Shown: positions 15,150 to 24,302, counted from the first letter of the stretch. The stretch: 55,677 nt of DNA from Oscillospiraceae bacterium (GCA_030523195.1 JAUNJC010000002.1:1-55677); one strand, 5' to 3'. Notes: a model not told the origin generated them from the sequence alone. Numbers and translations are program-made.

Positions 15150-16885
15150 AACGACTTGCCGGCTGTATCCGGCAGTACAAAAAGGTTTCCCTGCTGTCCC
15201 CTTTGTTTGTAACCCTTGAAGTCATTATGGAGGTTATCATACCGCTGCTGATGGCAAAGCTGATTGATGAAGGCATCGACGGTGCAAACCAGACTGCACT
15301 TCTTCAGACCGGCGGTGTTTTGGCGGTCTGCTGTGTACTTTCCTTACTATTTGGTGCATTGGCAGGTCATTATGCTGCAAAGGCGTCTGCCGGTTTTGCC
15401 AAAAATATTCGGCATGATTTATTCCATGCCGTACAGGGATTTTCCTTTTTCAATATTGACCGTTTTTCTACGTCCAGTATTGTTACCCGTCTGACAACGG
15501 ATGTCACCAATCTGCAAAATGCCTATCAAATGCTGGTGCGAGTTGCACTGCGTTCACCGACCATGCTGATTTTCTCGCTGGCAATGGCAATCCGAATTAA
15601 CTGGAAACTGGCATTGATTTTTGTAGCAGCCATTCCGCTGCTGGGACTGTTGGTTCTGGTACTGATGCGGAGCGTACATCCTATCTTTGAACGGGTCTTC
15701 CGTACTTATGATAAGCTGAACAATGTTGTGCAGGAAAATGTACACGGCGTACGGGTCGTGAAGGCATTCGTCAGAGAAGATCACGAAATCAGCAAGTTTT
15801 CGCAGATTTCCAAAAAAATTTATGACGATTTCTGTCAAGCCGAAAGAAGAATGTCATTTGCCATGCCCGGAATGCAGATTGCAGTCTATGGTTGTATTTT
15901 GCTGCTGTCCTGGTTTGGTGCAAGAATGATTGTTGGCACACATGGTGTGGATTTGACAACCGGTCAGCTGATGAGCCTGATGACCTATGCACTGCAAATT
16001 CTGGGGGCACTGATGATGCTTTCCATGATTTTTGTAATGATTATCATGTCCAGAGCCTCCGCAGAACGAATTGTAGAAGTTCTGGAAGAGCAGAGCGACC
16101 TGACCAATCCAGAACAGCCAGTGACAGAAGTCAAAGATGGCAGCGTAGACTTCTCCCATGTCTTTTTCAGCTATTCCAAGCGAATGGATAAGTGCTGTTT
16201 GAAAGATATTGACCTGCATATCTCGTCCGGCATGACAGTTGGTATTTTGGGCGGTACGGGCAGCTCGAAAAGTTCTTTGGTTCAGCTAATTCCAAGATTG
16301 TATGATGTCACAGAGGGTTCTGTAACCGTCGGCGGCGTGGATGTACGGAATTACGATATGACAGCACTGCGAAATCAAGTGGCAATGGTGCTGCAAAAAA
16401 ATGTCCTGTTCTCCGGTACGATTCGGGAGAATTTGCTTTGGGGGAATGAACATGCCACCGATGCGGAATTACAGGAAGCCTGCCGGCTTGCCCACGCAGA
16501 TGAATTTATCAACACCTTCCCAGACGGCTATGACACCCACATTGAACAGGGTGGTACAAATGTCTCCGGCGGTCAGAAACAGCGGCTTTGCATTGCAAGA
16601 GCACTGCTGAAAAAACCGAAAATTCTGATTCTGGATGACTCCACTAGTGCCGTTGATACGAAGACAGATGCCTCTATTCGGCAGGCACTGCGTACCTATC
16701 TCCCAGAAACCACCAAGTTCATAATCGCCCAGCGAATTTCTTCTTTGCAGGAAGCCGATTTGATTCTGGTTCTGGACGGCGGTGTGATCAATGGGATGGG
16801 TACACATGAAGAGCTGCTGCAAAATAATGAAATTTATCAGGAAATTTATACAGAACAAAATAAGAAAGGCGGTGTGGCAGAATGA
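15143..16885 (+). CDS. ABC exporter subunit with degenerate ATP site (half-transporter A)
   Basis: A 580-residue type IV ABC exporter: six-helix membrane domain (about 15-320) and ATPase domain (about 340-575). Walker A reads GGTGSSKSSL, the signature is NVSGGQKQRL, and Walker B is ILILDDSTSA. The residue after the Walker B Asp, normally the catalytic Glu, is Asp499, and the switch histidine is Gln530 (IIAQRIS). These changes are typical of the degenerate-site partner in heterodimeric exporters such as BmrC/BmrD or TM287/288. The ATG overlaps the MarR stop. It works with the product of 16882-18786; the substrate is probably a drug, peptide or lipid. Confidence 0.93.
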   Translation: MLKRLAGCIRQYKKVSLLSPLFVTLEVIMEVIIPLLMAKLIDEGIDGANQTALLQTGGVLAVCCVLSLLFGALAGHYAAKASAGFAKNIRHDLFHAVQGFSFFNIDRFSTSSIVTRLTTDVTNLQNAYQMLVRVALRSPTMLIFSLAMAIRINWKLALIFVAAIPLLGLLVLVLMRSVHPIFERVFRTYDKLNNVVQENVHGVRVVKAFVREDHEISKFSQISKKIYDDFCQAERRMSFAMPGMQIAVYGCILLLSWFGARMIVGTHGVDLTTGQLMSLMTYALQILGALMMLSMIFVMIIMSRASAERIVEVLEEQSDLTNPEQPVTEVKDGSVDFSHVFFSYSKRMDKCCLKDIDLHISSGMTVGILGGTGSSKSSLVQLIPRLYDVTEGSVTVGGVDVRNYDMTALRNQVAMVLQKNVLFSGTIRENLLWGNEHATDAELQEACRLAHADEFINTFPDGYDTHIEQGGTNVSGGQKQRLCIARALLKKPKILILDDSTSAVDTKTDASIRQALRTYLPETTKFIIAQRISSLQEADLILVLDGGVINGMGTHEELLQNNEIYQEIYTEQNKKGGVAE

Positions 16886-18786
16886 GTGGGATGCGTGGAA
16901 GAGTGCCGGTTGGAGCTGGCAAAAAACCAGAAAACGCTGGGGCTGTTATGAAGCGTTTGCTCGGTTATTTAAAGCCGTACCGAATTCGGCTGGTTCTGGT
17001 TTTTGTTTGTATTATTCTCAGTGCATTGGCAAGTGTAATCAGTGCAACGTTTTTGGAATCCCTCATCAATGATTATATTGCACCGCTGCTGCTGGAAGCA
17101 AAGCCGGACTATTCTGGTTTGCTGCTGATGATTCTGAAGATGGCATGTATTTTTGTTGCTGGTGCACTGGGTTCTTTTCTTTATACAAGACTGATGATCA
17201 CTGTATCACAGGGAGTTCTAAAGAAAATTCGAGACGAAATGTTTTCTCACATGCAGACACTGCCAATACGCTATTTTGACCAAAATGCAACCGGTGATGT
17301 CATGAGCCTGTACACCAACGATACCGATACGCTGCGGCAGATGATATCACAGAGCTTACCGCAATTTGTTTCTTCCTCTATTACGGTGATTGCTGTTTTC
17401 ATTGCCATGCTGGTCACAAGCGGATGGCTGACCTTATTTGTCATTGTCTTTCTCATATTCATGCTGCTGATTGTCAAGAACATCGGCGGAAAAAGTGGCA
17501 AATACTTTATTGCACAGCAAAATTCCCTTGGAGATGTCAACGGTTATATTGAAGAAATGATTCATGGGCAGAAAGTCGTTAAAGTGTTCTGCCATGAACC
17601 GCAGGCGGCAAAAACCTTTGATGAGAAAAACGAAGCCCTATTTGAAAATGCCGCCAAGGCAAATAGCTTTGCGAATATTCTCATGCCGATTGTCAACAAT
17701 CTTGGCAATCTGCAATATGTCTGCATTGCCATTCTGGGTGGTTTGCTGGCACTGCACGGTGTCGGCGGTCTGACGCTGGGAGCAATTGCCGCATTCTTAC
17801 AGCTGAGCAAGAGCTTTACCCAGCCAATCGGACAGATTTCACAACAGGCCAGTGCGATTGTCATGGCATTGGCAGGTGCAGGCCGTATTTTCCATATGCT
17901 TGACGAACAGCCGGAGCAGGATGAAGGGTATGTCCATCTCGTAAATGCCACTCGTGATGAAGAGGGCAATCTCCGCAAAGCCGATCACCGCACCCATCTG
18001 TGGGCATGGGAGCATCCGCATCAAGATGGAACCGTTACTTATACAGAACTGCAAGGCGATGTACAGATGGAACAGGTAGACTTTGGCTATGTACCGGAAA
18101 AAATTGTCCTGCATGATGTCAGCGTCTATGCAAAACCGGGGCAAAAAATTGCCCTTGTCGGTGCAACCGGAGCCGGAAAAACAACAATTACCAATCTGAT
18201 TAACCGGTTCTATGATATTGCAGACGGCAAAGTACGATATGACGGCATTAACATCAATAAAATCTGCAAGCCGGATTTACGGCATTCGATGGGCATGGTT
18301 TTGCAGGATGTCAACCTATTCACTGGAACTGTCATGGAAAATATCCGGTATGGTCGATTGGATGCAACGGATGAAGAATGTATCGCAGCCGCAAAACGAG
18401 CAAATGCCCATGATTTTATTATGCTGCTGCCGGACGGCTATGAAACGGTACTGGAAGGCGATGGCTCCGGTCTGTCACAGGGACAGCGGCAGTTGCTTTC
18501 TATTGCCAGAGCAGCAGTGGCTGACCCACCGGTTATGATTCTGGACGAAGCAACCTCCTCCATTGATACCCGAACCGAACGGATTGTGCAGGCTGGTATG
18601 GATGCCCTGATGAAGGGCAGAACCGTCTTTGTCATTGCACACCGCTTATCTACCATTCAGAATGCAGATGTCATTCTGGTACTGGATCAGGGTCGTGTCA
18701 TTGAGCGTGGCAACCATGAACAATTGATGGCACAGAAGGGACGGTATTACCAGCTACAAACTGGAACACTGCCGCCGCTGGAATAA
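16882..18786 (+). CDS. ABC exporter subunit with consensus ATP site (half-transporter B)
   Basis: A 634-residue partner half-transporter with membrane domain (about 40-340) and ATPase domain (about 395-625). Walker A is GATGAGKTTI, the signature is GLSQGQRQLL (a noncanonical S-Q form usual for this subunit), Walker B with catalytic Glu556 is MILDEATSS, and the switch is His587 (VIAHRLS). An insert of about 35 residues (near 350-385) rich in charged residues precedes the ATPase domain. The start overlaps the stop of subunit A (ATGA). The complementary patterns in A and B fit an asymmetric heterodimer with one active ATP site. Hairpins and a terminator follow. Confidence 0.93.
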   Translation: MSGMRGRVPVGAGKKPENAGAVMKRLLGYLKPYRIRLVLVFVCIILSALASVISATFLESLINDYIAPLLLEAKPDYSGLLLMILKMACIFVAGALGSFLYTRLMITVSQGVLKKIRDEMFSHMQTLPIRYFDQNATGDVMSLYTNDTDTLRQMISQSLPQFVSSSITVIAVFIAMLVTSGWLTLFVIVFLIFMLLIVKNIGGKSGKYFIAQQNSLGDVNGYIEEMIHGQKVVKVFCHEPQAAKTFDEKNEALFENAAKANSFANILMPIVNNLGNLQYVCIAILGGLLALHGVGGLTLGAIAAFLQLSKSFTQPIGQISQQASAIVMALAGAGRIFHMLDEQPEQDEGYVHLVNATRDEEGNLRKADHRTHLWAWEHPHQDGTVTYTELQGDVQMEQVDFGYVPEKIVLHDVSVYAKPGQKIALVGATGAGKTTITNLINRFYDIADGKVRYDGININKICKPDLRHSMGMVLQDVNLFTGTVMENIRYGRLDATDEECIAAAKRANAHDFIMLLPDGYETVLEGDGSGLSQGQRQLLSIARAAVADPPVMILDEATSSIDTRTERIVQAGMDALMKGRTVFVIAHRLSTIQNADVILVLDQGRVIERGNHEQLMAQKGRYYQLQTGTLPPLE

Positions 18787-18808
18787 TGGCAAATCGTATT
18801 ATACTAAG

Positions 18809-18866
18809 CTCTATTGCCCTCGCAAAGCCTGCGGCTTTGCAAACAACGATGTCATTTGCAATAGAG
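18809..18866 (+). repeat. Nested two-stem hairpin after the ABC operon
   Basis: An outer stem CTCTATTGC/GCAATAGAG (9 bp) encloses GCAAAGCC-TGC-GGCTTTGC (8 bp). It lies between the stop and the terminator, so it would be in the 3' end of the transcript. No copy was seen elsewhere in the window. Confidence 0.6.
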
Positions 18867-18879
18867 GACAGTATATAGA

Positions 18880-18918
18880 GAAAAAGCAGCTTCTCCTTTT
18901 CGAGAGGCTGTTTTTTTG
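18880..18918 (+). terminator. Terminator of the MarR-ABC operon
   Basis: AGCAGCTTCTC and GAGAGGCTGTT arms (one G-T pair) around CTTTTC, followed by TTTTTT. Confidence 0.8.
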
Positions 18919-18965
18919 TTTCCCATTTTCCAATGGAACAAATCATCAAAAATGGAAATCTTTTC

Positions 18966-18994
18966 TTGCATTGGCTGAAAAAATATGGTATACT
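18966..18994 (+). promoter_or_regulatory. Promoter for 19058-20584
   Basis: TTGCAT (18966-18971), 17 bases, TATACT (18989-18994) with TGG before the -10. Confidence 0.75.
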
Positions 18995-19057
18995 AATAAA
19001 AACGACAGAAAAATAGATATCTGCTTTCCTTTCAACATACAAAAGGGGATGATACAG

Positions 19058-19414
19058 ATGGACGTATTTGACAATGCACTCTTCCAAGTCCTTGTGCTGC
19101 ATACACTGATTCCCTGTTTTTGTACCACAGAACTCATTGAGTGTACAGCCGCCCTGATTTATCCAAAACGAAACCGTCATGATTTGATTCTGGTGTTTCT
19201 GGTGAATCTGGCAACCAATCCGGCAGCGGTATTTTTAAATTTTCTGCTTCCTCTCCGGATTTGGCATCCGGTACTTTGGGTTGTTTTTCTGGAGGGCGTG
19301 ATTTGGCTTGTGGAGGCAGGCATCTATCAATGTTGTTTGTATCAAAAAAGAAATCCGTTTCTGTTTTCGTTTGTGCTGAATGCAGCATCGTATGGAATCG
19401 GATGGCTGATTTAA
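19058..19414 (+). CDS. Small integral membrane protein, function unknown
   Basis: A 118-residue protein that I do not recognise. Three hydrophobic stretches (about 8-30, 42-66 and 70-90) suggest three membrane helices; a short polar loop PKRNRHD lies between the first two. ATG 19058 is preferred because AAAAGGGG is nine bases upstream; ATG 19049 is too close to it. It is followed after 24 bases by the SH3 protein gene and shares its promoter, so the two may act together at the membrane (inference). Confidence 0.7.
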   Translation: MDVFDNALFQVLVLHTLIPCFCTTELIECTAALIYPKRNRHDLILVFLVNLATNPAAVFLNFLLPLRIWHPVLWVVFLEGVIWLVEAGIYQCCLYQKRNPFLFSFVLNAASYGIGWLI

Positions 19415-19438
19415 AACTTTTGAGGAGAATGATTGGGT

Positions 19439-20584
19439 ATGAGACAAGTGCGAAAAATATTTTCAGGGGGAATCCTTTCTCTGATGCTGCTGTTAGGAAT
19501 ACTGTTCACAATCAGCACCGTCAGCATGGTACAGCCAATCCAAACTGCTGCCAATGACCTGACTGGACATTTGCCAGCAACAGGGGAAGTCAATGGCAGC
19601 GGTGTTTATGGGTATACAACAAACTATGTCTGTTATGGCGGTGCAATGGAAACCCAGCACAAAGTAGAGGACGGCTGGCATATTACGCTGAAAAATGCTT
19701 ATTATTCCCACGGCGTACAATGGTTTGAATGTTGGGATACCGATGACGGAGACTATTATGGCTGGATTGACTGGAAGTATATTACCATCTATTCTTCCAC
19801 ACCCGATCCTGAGCCGCAGCAGCCGATTGCGGATATTTACAGTATCAGCAACCGCCGGGGAGAAGTGGACGGCAGCGGCGTTTACGGCTATACAACCAAT
19901 TATGTTGCCTACGGCGGCTCGAAACAGACACAGCATAAAGTAGAAGATACTTGGCACATTACTGCTAAAAATAAATGTACATCCTATGGTTTAACATGGT
20001 ATGAATGCTGGGATACCGATGACGGCGATTATTATGGCTGGATTGATGCAAGATACCTTTCTTTCTATGATGAAGCACCAAAGCAGACAGAAGCTCCGAT
20101 AAAAACAGTCATAATCGAAAAGACCGTGCTTGTAACAGAAGCCCCGAAGCCAGTGGAAACTGTGATCGTAGAAAAAACCATTCTCGTGACAGAGAGTCCA
20201 ACCGAAACGATACTGGCAGCCAATGCAGAAACTATGAATCCTACAACAGATACCACTATAAAAGAGGAAAACCGTGAAGAATTGATATTGGAGGAAAATA
20301 ATAATCATTCCAGTAACAATACTGATAGTATCCTAATTATTGTGCTGATCGCTGGTATCATCTTACTCCTGATTGCAATTGCGATCTTATTGATAATTCT
20401 GTATACGAAAAAAATAAAGTCTGCTTCTACACTGACCGGTGCAGTAAAAACAAACGCAGCAATAAAAAATCCACCGTCAAACGGAACCATAGCAATGTAT
20501 TGTACCAATTGCGGTGCACCAAGAAGCCATCCAGATGATGTATACTGTGAAAACTGCGGTGCACCCTATCAGGATGAAACATAA
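19439..20584 (+). CDS. Membrane protein with two extracellular SH3-like repeats and a C-terminal zinc ribbon
   Basis: A 381-residue protein. It has an N-terminal signal or anchor (about 8-35), then two near-identical SH3-like repeats of about 80 residues, each with GSGVYGYTTNYV, TQHKVED-WHIT and WDTDDGDYYGWID. A stalk with repeated KTV-IIEKTVLVTEAPKP units follows, then a membrane helix (about 296-320, ILIIVLIAGIILLLIAIAIL). The tail ends in two CxxC pairs (YCTNCGAPRS, YCENCGAPYQ) that form a zinc ribbon. Bacterial SH3 domains usually bind peptidoglycan or peptides outside the cell; the ribbon would be cytoplasmic. Start: ATG 19439 or in-frame TTG 19433 (better spaced from GAGGAGA). A strong terminator follows. 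Confidence 0.8.
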   Translation: MRQVRKIFSGGILSLMLLLGILFTISTVSMVQPIQTAANDLTGHLPATGEVNGSGVYGYTTNYVCYGGAMETQHKVEDGWHITLKNAYYSHGVQWFECWDTDDGDYYGWIDWKYITIYSSTPDPEPQQPIADIYSISNRRGEVDGSGVYGYTTNYVAYGGSKQTQHKVEDTWHITAKNKCTSYGLTWYECWDTDDGDYYGWIDARYLSFYDEAPKQTEAPIKTVIIEKTVLVTEAPKPVETVIVEKTILVTESPTETILAANAETMNPTTDTTIKEENREELILEENNNHSSNNTDSILIIVLIAGIILLLIAIAILLIILYTKKIKSASTLTGAVKTNAAIKNPPSNGTIAMYCTNCGAPRSHPDDVYCENCGAPYQDET

Positions 20585-20599
20585 AATCTATTCCAAAAA

Positions 20600-20640
20600 A
20601 CAAGACGAATGCCGATGCAGCATGGGCATTCGTCTTTTGA
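20600..20640 (+). terminator. Terminator after the SH3 gene
   Basis: AAGACGAATGCC and GGCATTCGTCTT arms around a nine-base loop, ending in TTTT. It isolates the parAB operon from upstream transcription. Confidence 0.9.
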
Positions 20641-20667
20641 TTTCTTTGTTGAAAGTGGAAAGAATAC

Positions 20668-20696
20668 TTTACTTTTTGAAAAAAGTGTGCTATACT
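20668..20696 (+). promoter_or_regulatory. Promoter of parAB
   Basis: TTTACT (20668-20673), 17 bases, TATACT (20691-20696) preceded by TGTGC. Confidence 0.7.
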
Positions 20697-20734
20697 AATT
20701 TCATGTGTAAATCATCATGGAAAGGAATGAAACT

Positions 20735-21544
20735 ATGAGCCTCGTTTATGCAATTGCAAACCAGAAGGGCGGTGTTGGCAAAACAACTACGGTCGTCAAT
20801 CTTGCTGCCTACTTTGGTGCTCGTGGGAAACAGGTCTTATGCGTTGACATTGATCCGCAGGGCAATACCACAACCGGTTTGGGCATCAAAAAACGTGCCT
20901 TGACCATCTCTTCTCACAATGTACTGAACGGCACTGCCAAAATTGCAGATGCAATCCTTCGCACAGAATTTCCAAATGTCTCTATCCTGCCAGCAAAGGA
21001 CGATCTCGCCGGCTGCGAACTGGAACTCAGCCGCATGGAGTACCGTGCCAATCGCTTGAAAATGCAGCTGCTCACCTGCAAGCTGGACTATGACTATATT
21101 TTCATTGATTGCCCACCGGCACTCGGTTTGCTGACACTGAACGGGCTAGCTGCTGCGGATGAACTGATTATTCCCATGCTGGCAGAATTCTATGCATTGG
21201 AGGGGCTTTCTCAGTTGACCACAACGATCAAAGCGGTACGTGCGAATTTGAATCCGTCTTTGAAAATTGCCGGCATTTTATTTGTCATGTTTGACCCACG
21301 ATTGAATGTCTCCCGTCAGGTGGAAGAGGAAGTAACAAAATACTTCCCCAATCAGATTTTTCAGACAAAGATTCCTCGAAATGTGCGGCTTTCCGAAGCA
21401 CCCAGCTATGGAAAACCAGTTATGTATTATGACAAAAATTCAAAGGGAGCAGAGGCATACGCAGAACTCGGCATGGAACTGTTAGGCGAAGTGCCGCCCC
21501 CGAAAAAAGATAAGAAAATTCGGCTGTTTGGAAAAAAGAAGTGA
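20735..21544 (+). CDS. parA: Chromosome-partitioning ATPase ParA (Soj)
   Basis: A 269-residue deviant Walker ATPase. IANQKGGVGKTTTVVNLAAY is the deviant P-loop with its signature lysine, VDIDPQGN the switch I region, and IFIDCPPALGLLTLN the Walker B region. ParA forms ATP-dimers on the nucleoid that are released by ParB, driving origin segregation; in B. subtilis Soj also regulates DnaA. The basic tail KKDKKIRLFGKKK may add non-specific DNA binding. The start ATG 20735 follows AAAGGAA. It is first in the parA-parB operon, 36 bases before parB, in a window with eight parS sites. Confidence 0.96.
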   Translation: MSLVYAIANQKGGVGKTTTVVNLAAYFGARGKQVLCVDIDPQGNTTTGLGIKKRALTISSHNVLNGTAKIADAILRTEFPNVSILPAKDDLAGCELELSRMEYRANRLKMQLLTCKLDYDYIFIDCPPALGLLTLNGLAAADELIIPMLAEFYALEGLSQLTTTIKAVRANLNPSLKIAGILFVMFDPRLNVSRQVEEEVTKYFPNQIFQTKIPRNVRLSEAPSYGKPVMYYDKNSKGAEAYAELGMELLGEVPPPKKDKKIRLFGKKK

Positions 21545-21580
21545 TGCGATATTATAAATACAGAAAGGAGGCGGATGACA

Positions 21581-22432
21581 ATGGCAATTGGCGGACTAGG
21601 CAGCGGTTTAGATTTCTTATTTGATGAAAATACCGCAGAAGTGCCCGTAAAACGCACCCTGCGTCTCTCCGAAATCGAACCGAACCGTGCCCAACCGAGA
21701 AAAAATTTCAGCGAAGAAGCCATCGCCGCTCTAGCAGACTCCATCCGGCAATATGGTATGCTGCAACCGATTTTGGTACGCCCCTATGGGATGGTATACC
21801 AGATTGTCGCTGGAGAACGGCGGTGGAGAGCAGCCAATTTGCTGCAACTGGAAGAAGTGCCAGTCATTATTAAAGAATTTTCCGATCAGGAGACCATGCA
21901 AATTGCCCTGATTGAAAATCTGGTGCGGGAAGATCTGACACCACTTGAAGAAGCAGCTGGTTTTCGGGATTTGATGGAACAATATGGTATGACACAAGAG
22001 GAAGTTGCAAAATCCGTGGGTCGCTCCAGAAGTGCCGTGGCAAATGCCCTGCGGCTGTTACAACTGCCGGAAGAGATTCGGCAAATGCTCGAAACTGGCA
22101 GCATCACGGCAGGACATGCAAGAGCATTGCTTGCAATTGCAGATCCTACATTGCAGCTGGAAACTGCGAAAAAATGTGCCGAGGGCGGTATGACAGTCCG
22201 TGCAGTAGAAAAACTGGCAGCAGAACAAACAGAGAAAGCAGAACCAACTGCCAAAAAAAGCCGATCGACAGATCAGTATTATAAAGAAATGGCATTGGAG
22301 TTGACTGATCGATTACAGCGAAAAGTATCTGTCACCTATGGTAAGAAAAAAGGAACCTTGGTGTTGGAGTTTTATAATAAAGAAGATCTGGCTGCTCTGG
22401 CAAGACAACTGACAGAGTTGGAAGAACCATAA
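21581..22432 (+). CDS. parB: Chromosome-partitioning protein ParB (Spo0J)
   Basis: A 283-residue ParB. The N-terminal CTPase region has NRAQPRKNF and the GERRWRAA box; the central HTH reads EEVAKSVGRSRSAVANALRL; the C-terminal part dimerises. In the HTH the four positions that separate ParB from Noc read R (GRSRSA), A (ANAL), Q (LLQL) and G (AGHARAL), which fits a parS-binding ParB rather than Noc. It should load on the eight parS sites as a CTP-driven clamp and recruit SMC. ATG 21581 is preferred to ATG 21575 by spacing from AAAGGAGG. Confidence 0.95.
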   Translation: MAIGGLGSGLDFLFDENTAEVPVKRTLRLSEIEPNRAQPRKNFSEEAIAALADSIRQYGMLQPILVRPYGMVYQIVAGERRWRAANLLQLEEVPVIIKEFSDQETMQIALIENLVREDLTPLEEAAGFRDLMEQYGMTQEEVAKSVGRSRSAVANALRLLQLPEEIRQMLETGSITAGHARALLAIADPTLQLETAKKCAEGGMTVRAVEKLAAEQTEKAEPTAKKSRSTDQYYKEMALELTDRLQRKVSVTYGKKKGTLVLEFYNKEDLAALARQLTELEEP

Positions 22433-22459
22433 GGTGCATTCCCCAAAAGGAGTTGTTTT

Positions 22460-22795
22460 ATGATTGCAGAAGTACAGCGACAGCAGGCAATTACCGTCAT
22501 CAAAGCCGTGCTGCATGCCATACAGGAAAAAAATTATACCACCATTTCCAAACTGGTTGACCATTCCGATCTTCCCATGGATGAATTGGAGGAGGTGATA
22601 GAAGAAACACTGCGGTTAAACAGACAAAAAAATATTCCGCCATTTACAGAAGCAAATGCTGCTTTTTTTGAAGATGAAGACGGAGCTGGGTTTGAGGTAG
22701 AATATCTCTTGACGAAGGAAATGGTATTGATCTTTGAATTCTTCCTTCTGGAAGGAAAATTACATTCTGTTTTAGAAGAGATTGCAGCAAATTGA
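22460..22795 (+). CDS. Conserved-context hypothetical protein between parB and serS
   Basis: A 111-residue acidic protein that I do not recognise. The first half looks helical (QQAITVIKAVLHAIQEKNYTT), followed by LVDHSDLPMDELEEVIEETL. The second half contains an aromatic-acidic stretch (FFEDEDGAGFEVEYL) and a hydrophobic helix (MVLIFEFFLLEGKL). No signal peptide or membrane segment is clear. AAAAGGAG precedes the ATG with good spacing. It follows parB by 27 bases and precedes serS by 65, so it is probably read from the parAB promoter. An NTF2-like or immunity-type fold is possible, but I would not assign one. Confidence 0.7.
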   Translation: MIAEVQRQQAITVIKAVLHAIQEKNYTTISKLVDHSDLPMDELEEVIEETLRLNRQKNIPPFTEANAAFFEDEDGAGFEVEYLLTKEMVLIFEFFLLEGKLHSVLEEIAAN

Positions 22796-22860
22796 GATTG
22801 TATTTCCCATATTGCAAATATAGATTGATTTTTATTTTATAAATAGAAAGGAATACTCCC

Positions 22861-24150
22861 ATGATTGATATGAAACTTCTCCGGACCAATCCGGAACTGG
22901 TAAAAGAAAACATCCGTAAAAAATTTCAGGACGAAAAGCTGCCGCTAGTCGATGAAATTCTGGCAATGGACAAGCAATTCCGGGAAACCAAAATGACCTG
23001 TGATGACCTGCGGAACCAGCGGAAAACCATCAGCAAAAAAATTGGTGCTCTAATGGGGCAGGGCAAGAAAGACGAAGCAGAAGCCGTCAAGGCTGAAGTC
23101 GCTGCCATCGGCACAAAACTGGACGAACTGGAGCAGCTTGAAACCACACTGGAAGCAGACATCAAGAAAAAAATGATGGTGATTCCCAATATCATTGATG
23201 ATAGTGTACCGATCGGCAAAGATGACAGCGAAAACGTTGAAGTGGAAAAATTCGGCGAACCATTTGTGCCGGATTTCCCGATTCCCTACCATGTAGACAT
23301 TATGGAAAATCTCAATGGCATTGATATTGACTCTGCCAGAAAAACCAGCGGAAACGGTTTCTACTATCTCTGCGGTGACATTGCACGGCTGCATTCTTGT
23401 ATCCTGAACTACGCACGGGACTTTATGATTGACAAGGGCTTTACTTACTACATCCCGCCGTTTATGATTCGCAGCAGCGTAGTGACTGGTGTCATGAGTT
23501 TTGCCGAAATGGAAGGTATGATGTATAAGATTGAGGGCGAGGATCTCTATTTGATTGGTACGAGTGAACACTCCATGATTGGCAAATTCATTGATACCAT
23601 TCTGCCGGAAGACAGCCTGCCGCAAACTTTGACCAGCTATTCCCCTTGCTTCCGGAAAGAAGTCGGTGCTCACGGTCTGGAAGAACGTGGTGTTTACCGG
23701 ATTCACCAGTTTGAAAAACAGGAAATGATTGTCGTCTGCAAACCAGAAGAGAGCATGGACTGGTTCCACAAGCTATACAGCTACACGGTAGAACTGTTCC
23801 GCAGTATGGATATTCCTGTTCGGACACTGGAATGCTGCTCTGGTGATTTAGCAGACCTGAAGGTCAAGAGCATTGACGTAGAAGCATGGTCTCCACGGCA
23901 GAAGAAATATTTTGAAGTGGGAAGCTGCTCCAATCTGGGCGATGCACAGGCAAGACGGCTGGGCATTCGGGTCAAGGCAGCCGACGGCAACAAATATTTT
24001 GCACACACCTTGAACAATACGGTGGTAGCTCCGCCAAGAATGCTGATTGCCTTTTTGGAAAACAATCTGAATGCAGATGGCAGCATCCGGATTCCAGAAC
24101 CGCTCCAGCGATATATGTTCACGGACTGCATTCGTCCAAAGCAGAAATAA
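22861..24150 (+). CDS. serS: Seryl-tRNA synthetase
   Basis: A 429-residue class II synthetase that charges tRNA-Ser (and tRNA-Sec where present). The N-terminal coiled-coil arm for the tRNA long variable arm spans about residues 30-105 (DDLRNQRKTISKKIGALMG; LDELEQLETTLEADIKKKM). The catalytic core shows TSEHSMIG, motif 2 SPCFRKEVGAHGLEERGVYR, and motif 3 around NNTVVAPPRMLIAFLENN. Length is normal. GAAAGGAA precedes the ATG. No T-box is visible in the short 65-base leader. A parS site and a 14-bp hairpin lie downstream. Confidence 0.96.
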   Translation: MIDMKLLRTNPELVKENIRKKFQDEKLPLVDEILAMDKQFRETKMTCDDLRNQRKTISKKIGALMGQGKKDEAEAVKAEVAAIGTKLDELEQLETTLEADIKKKMMVIPNIIDDSVPIGKDDSENVEVEKFGEPFVPDFPIPYHVDIMENLNGIDIDSARKTSGNGFYYLCGDIARLHSCILNYARDFMIDKGFTYYIPPFMIRSSVVTGVMSFAEMEGMMYKIEGEDLYLIGTSEHSMIGKFIDTILPEDSLPQTLTSYSPCFRKEVGAHGLEERGVYRIHQFEKQEMIVVCKPEESMDWFHKLYSYTVELFRSMDIPVRTLECCSGDLADLKVKSIDVEAWSPRQKKYFEVGSCSNLGDAQARRLGIRVKAADGNKYFAHTLNNTVVAPPRMLIAFLENNLNADGSIRIPEPLQRYMFTDCIRPKQK

Positions 24151-24184
24151 CCAACTAACTCCAGCGGTGTACAATTCCTCTATG

Positions 24185-24200
24185 TGTTTCACGTGAAACA
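24185..24200. promoter_or_regulatory. parS site 3
   Basis: A perfect TGTTTCACGTGAAACA, 35 bases after serS and 2.6 kb from the start of parB. Confidence 0.93.
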
Positions 24201-24262
24201 TGCATAGAAAAATAAAACGCTCCGCTTACCCTCTGAACGGAATAGACGAATTTAAAAAAATG

Positions 24263-24302
24263 AACTGGCAGCATCTACGCAGAAAGATGCTGCCAGTTCG
24301 TT
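24263..24302 (+). terminator. Hairpin terminator after serS
   Basis: Perfect 14-bp arms AACTGGCAGCATCT and AGATGCTGCCAGTT with an eight-base loop. The following T-tract is short (CGTTTAAG), so termination may be partial. Confidence 0.7.

Noticed and set aside
22796..22860. T-box leader for serS.
   Set aside because: The 65-base leader is too short and has no T-box core sequence or antiterminator.
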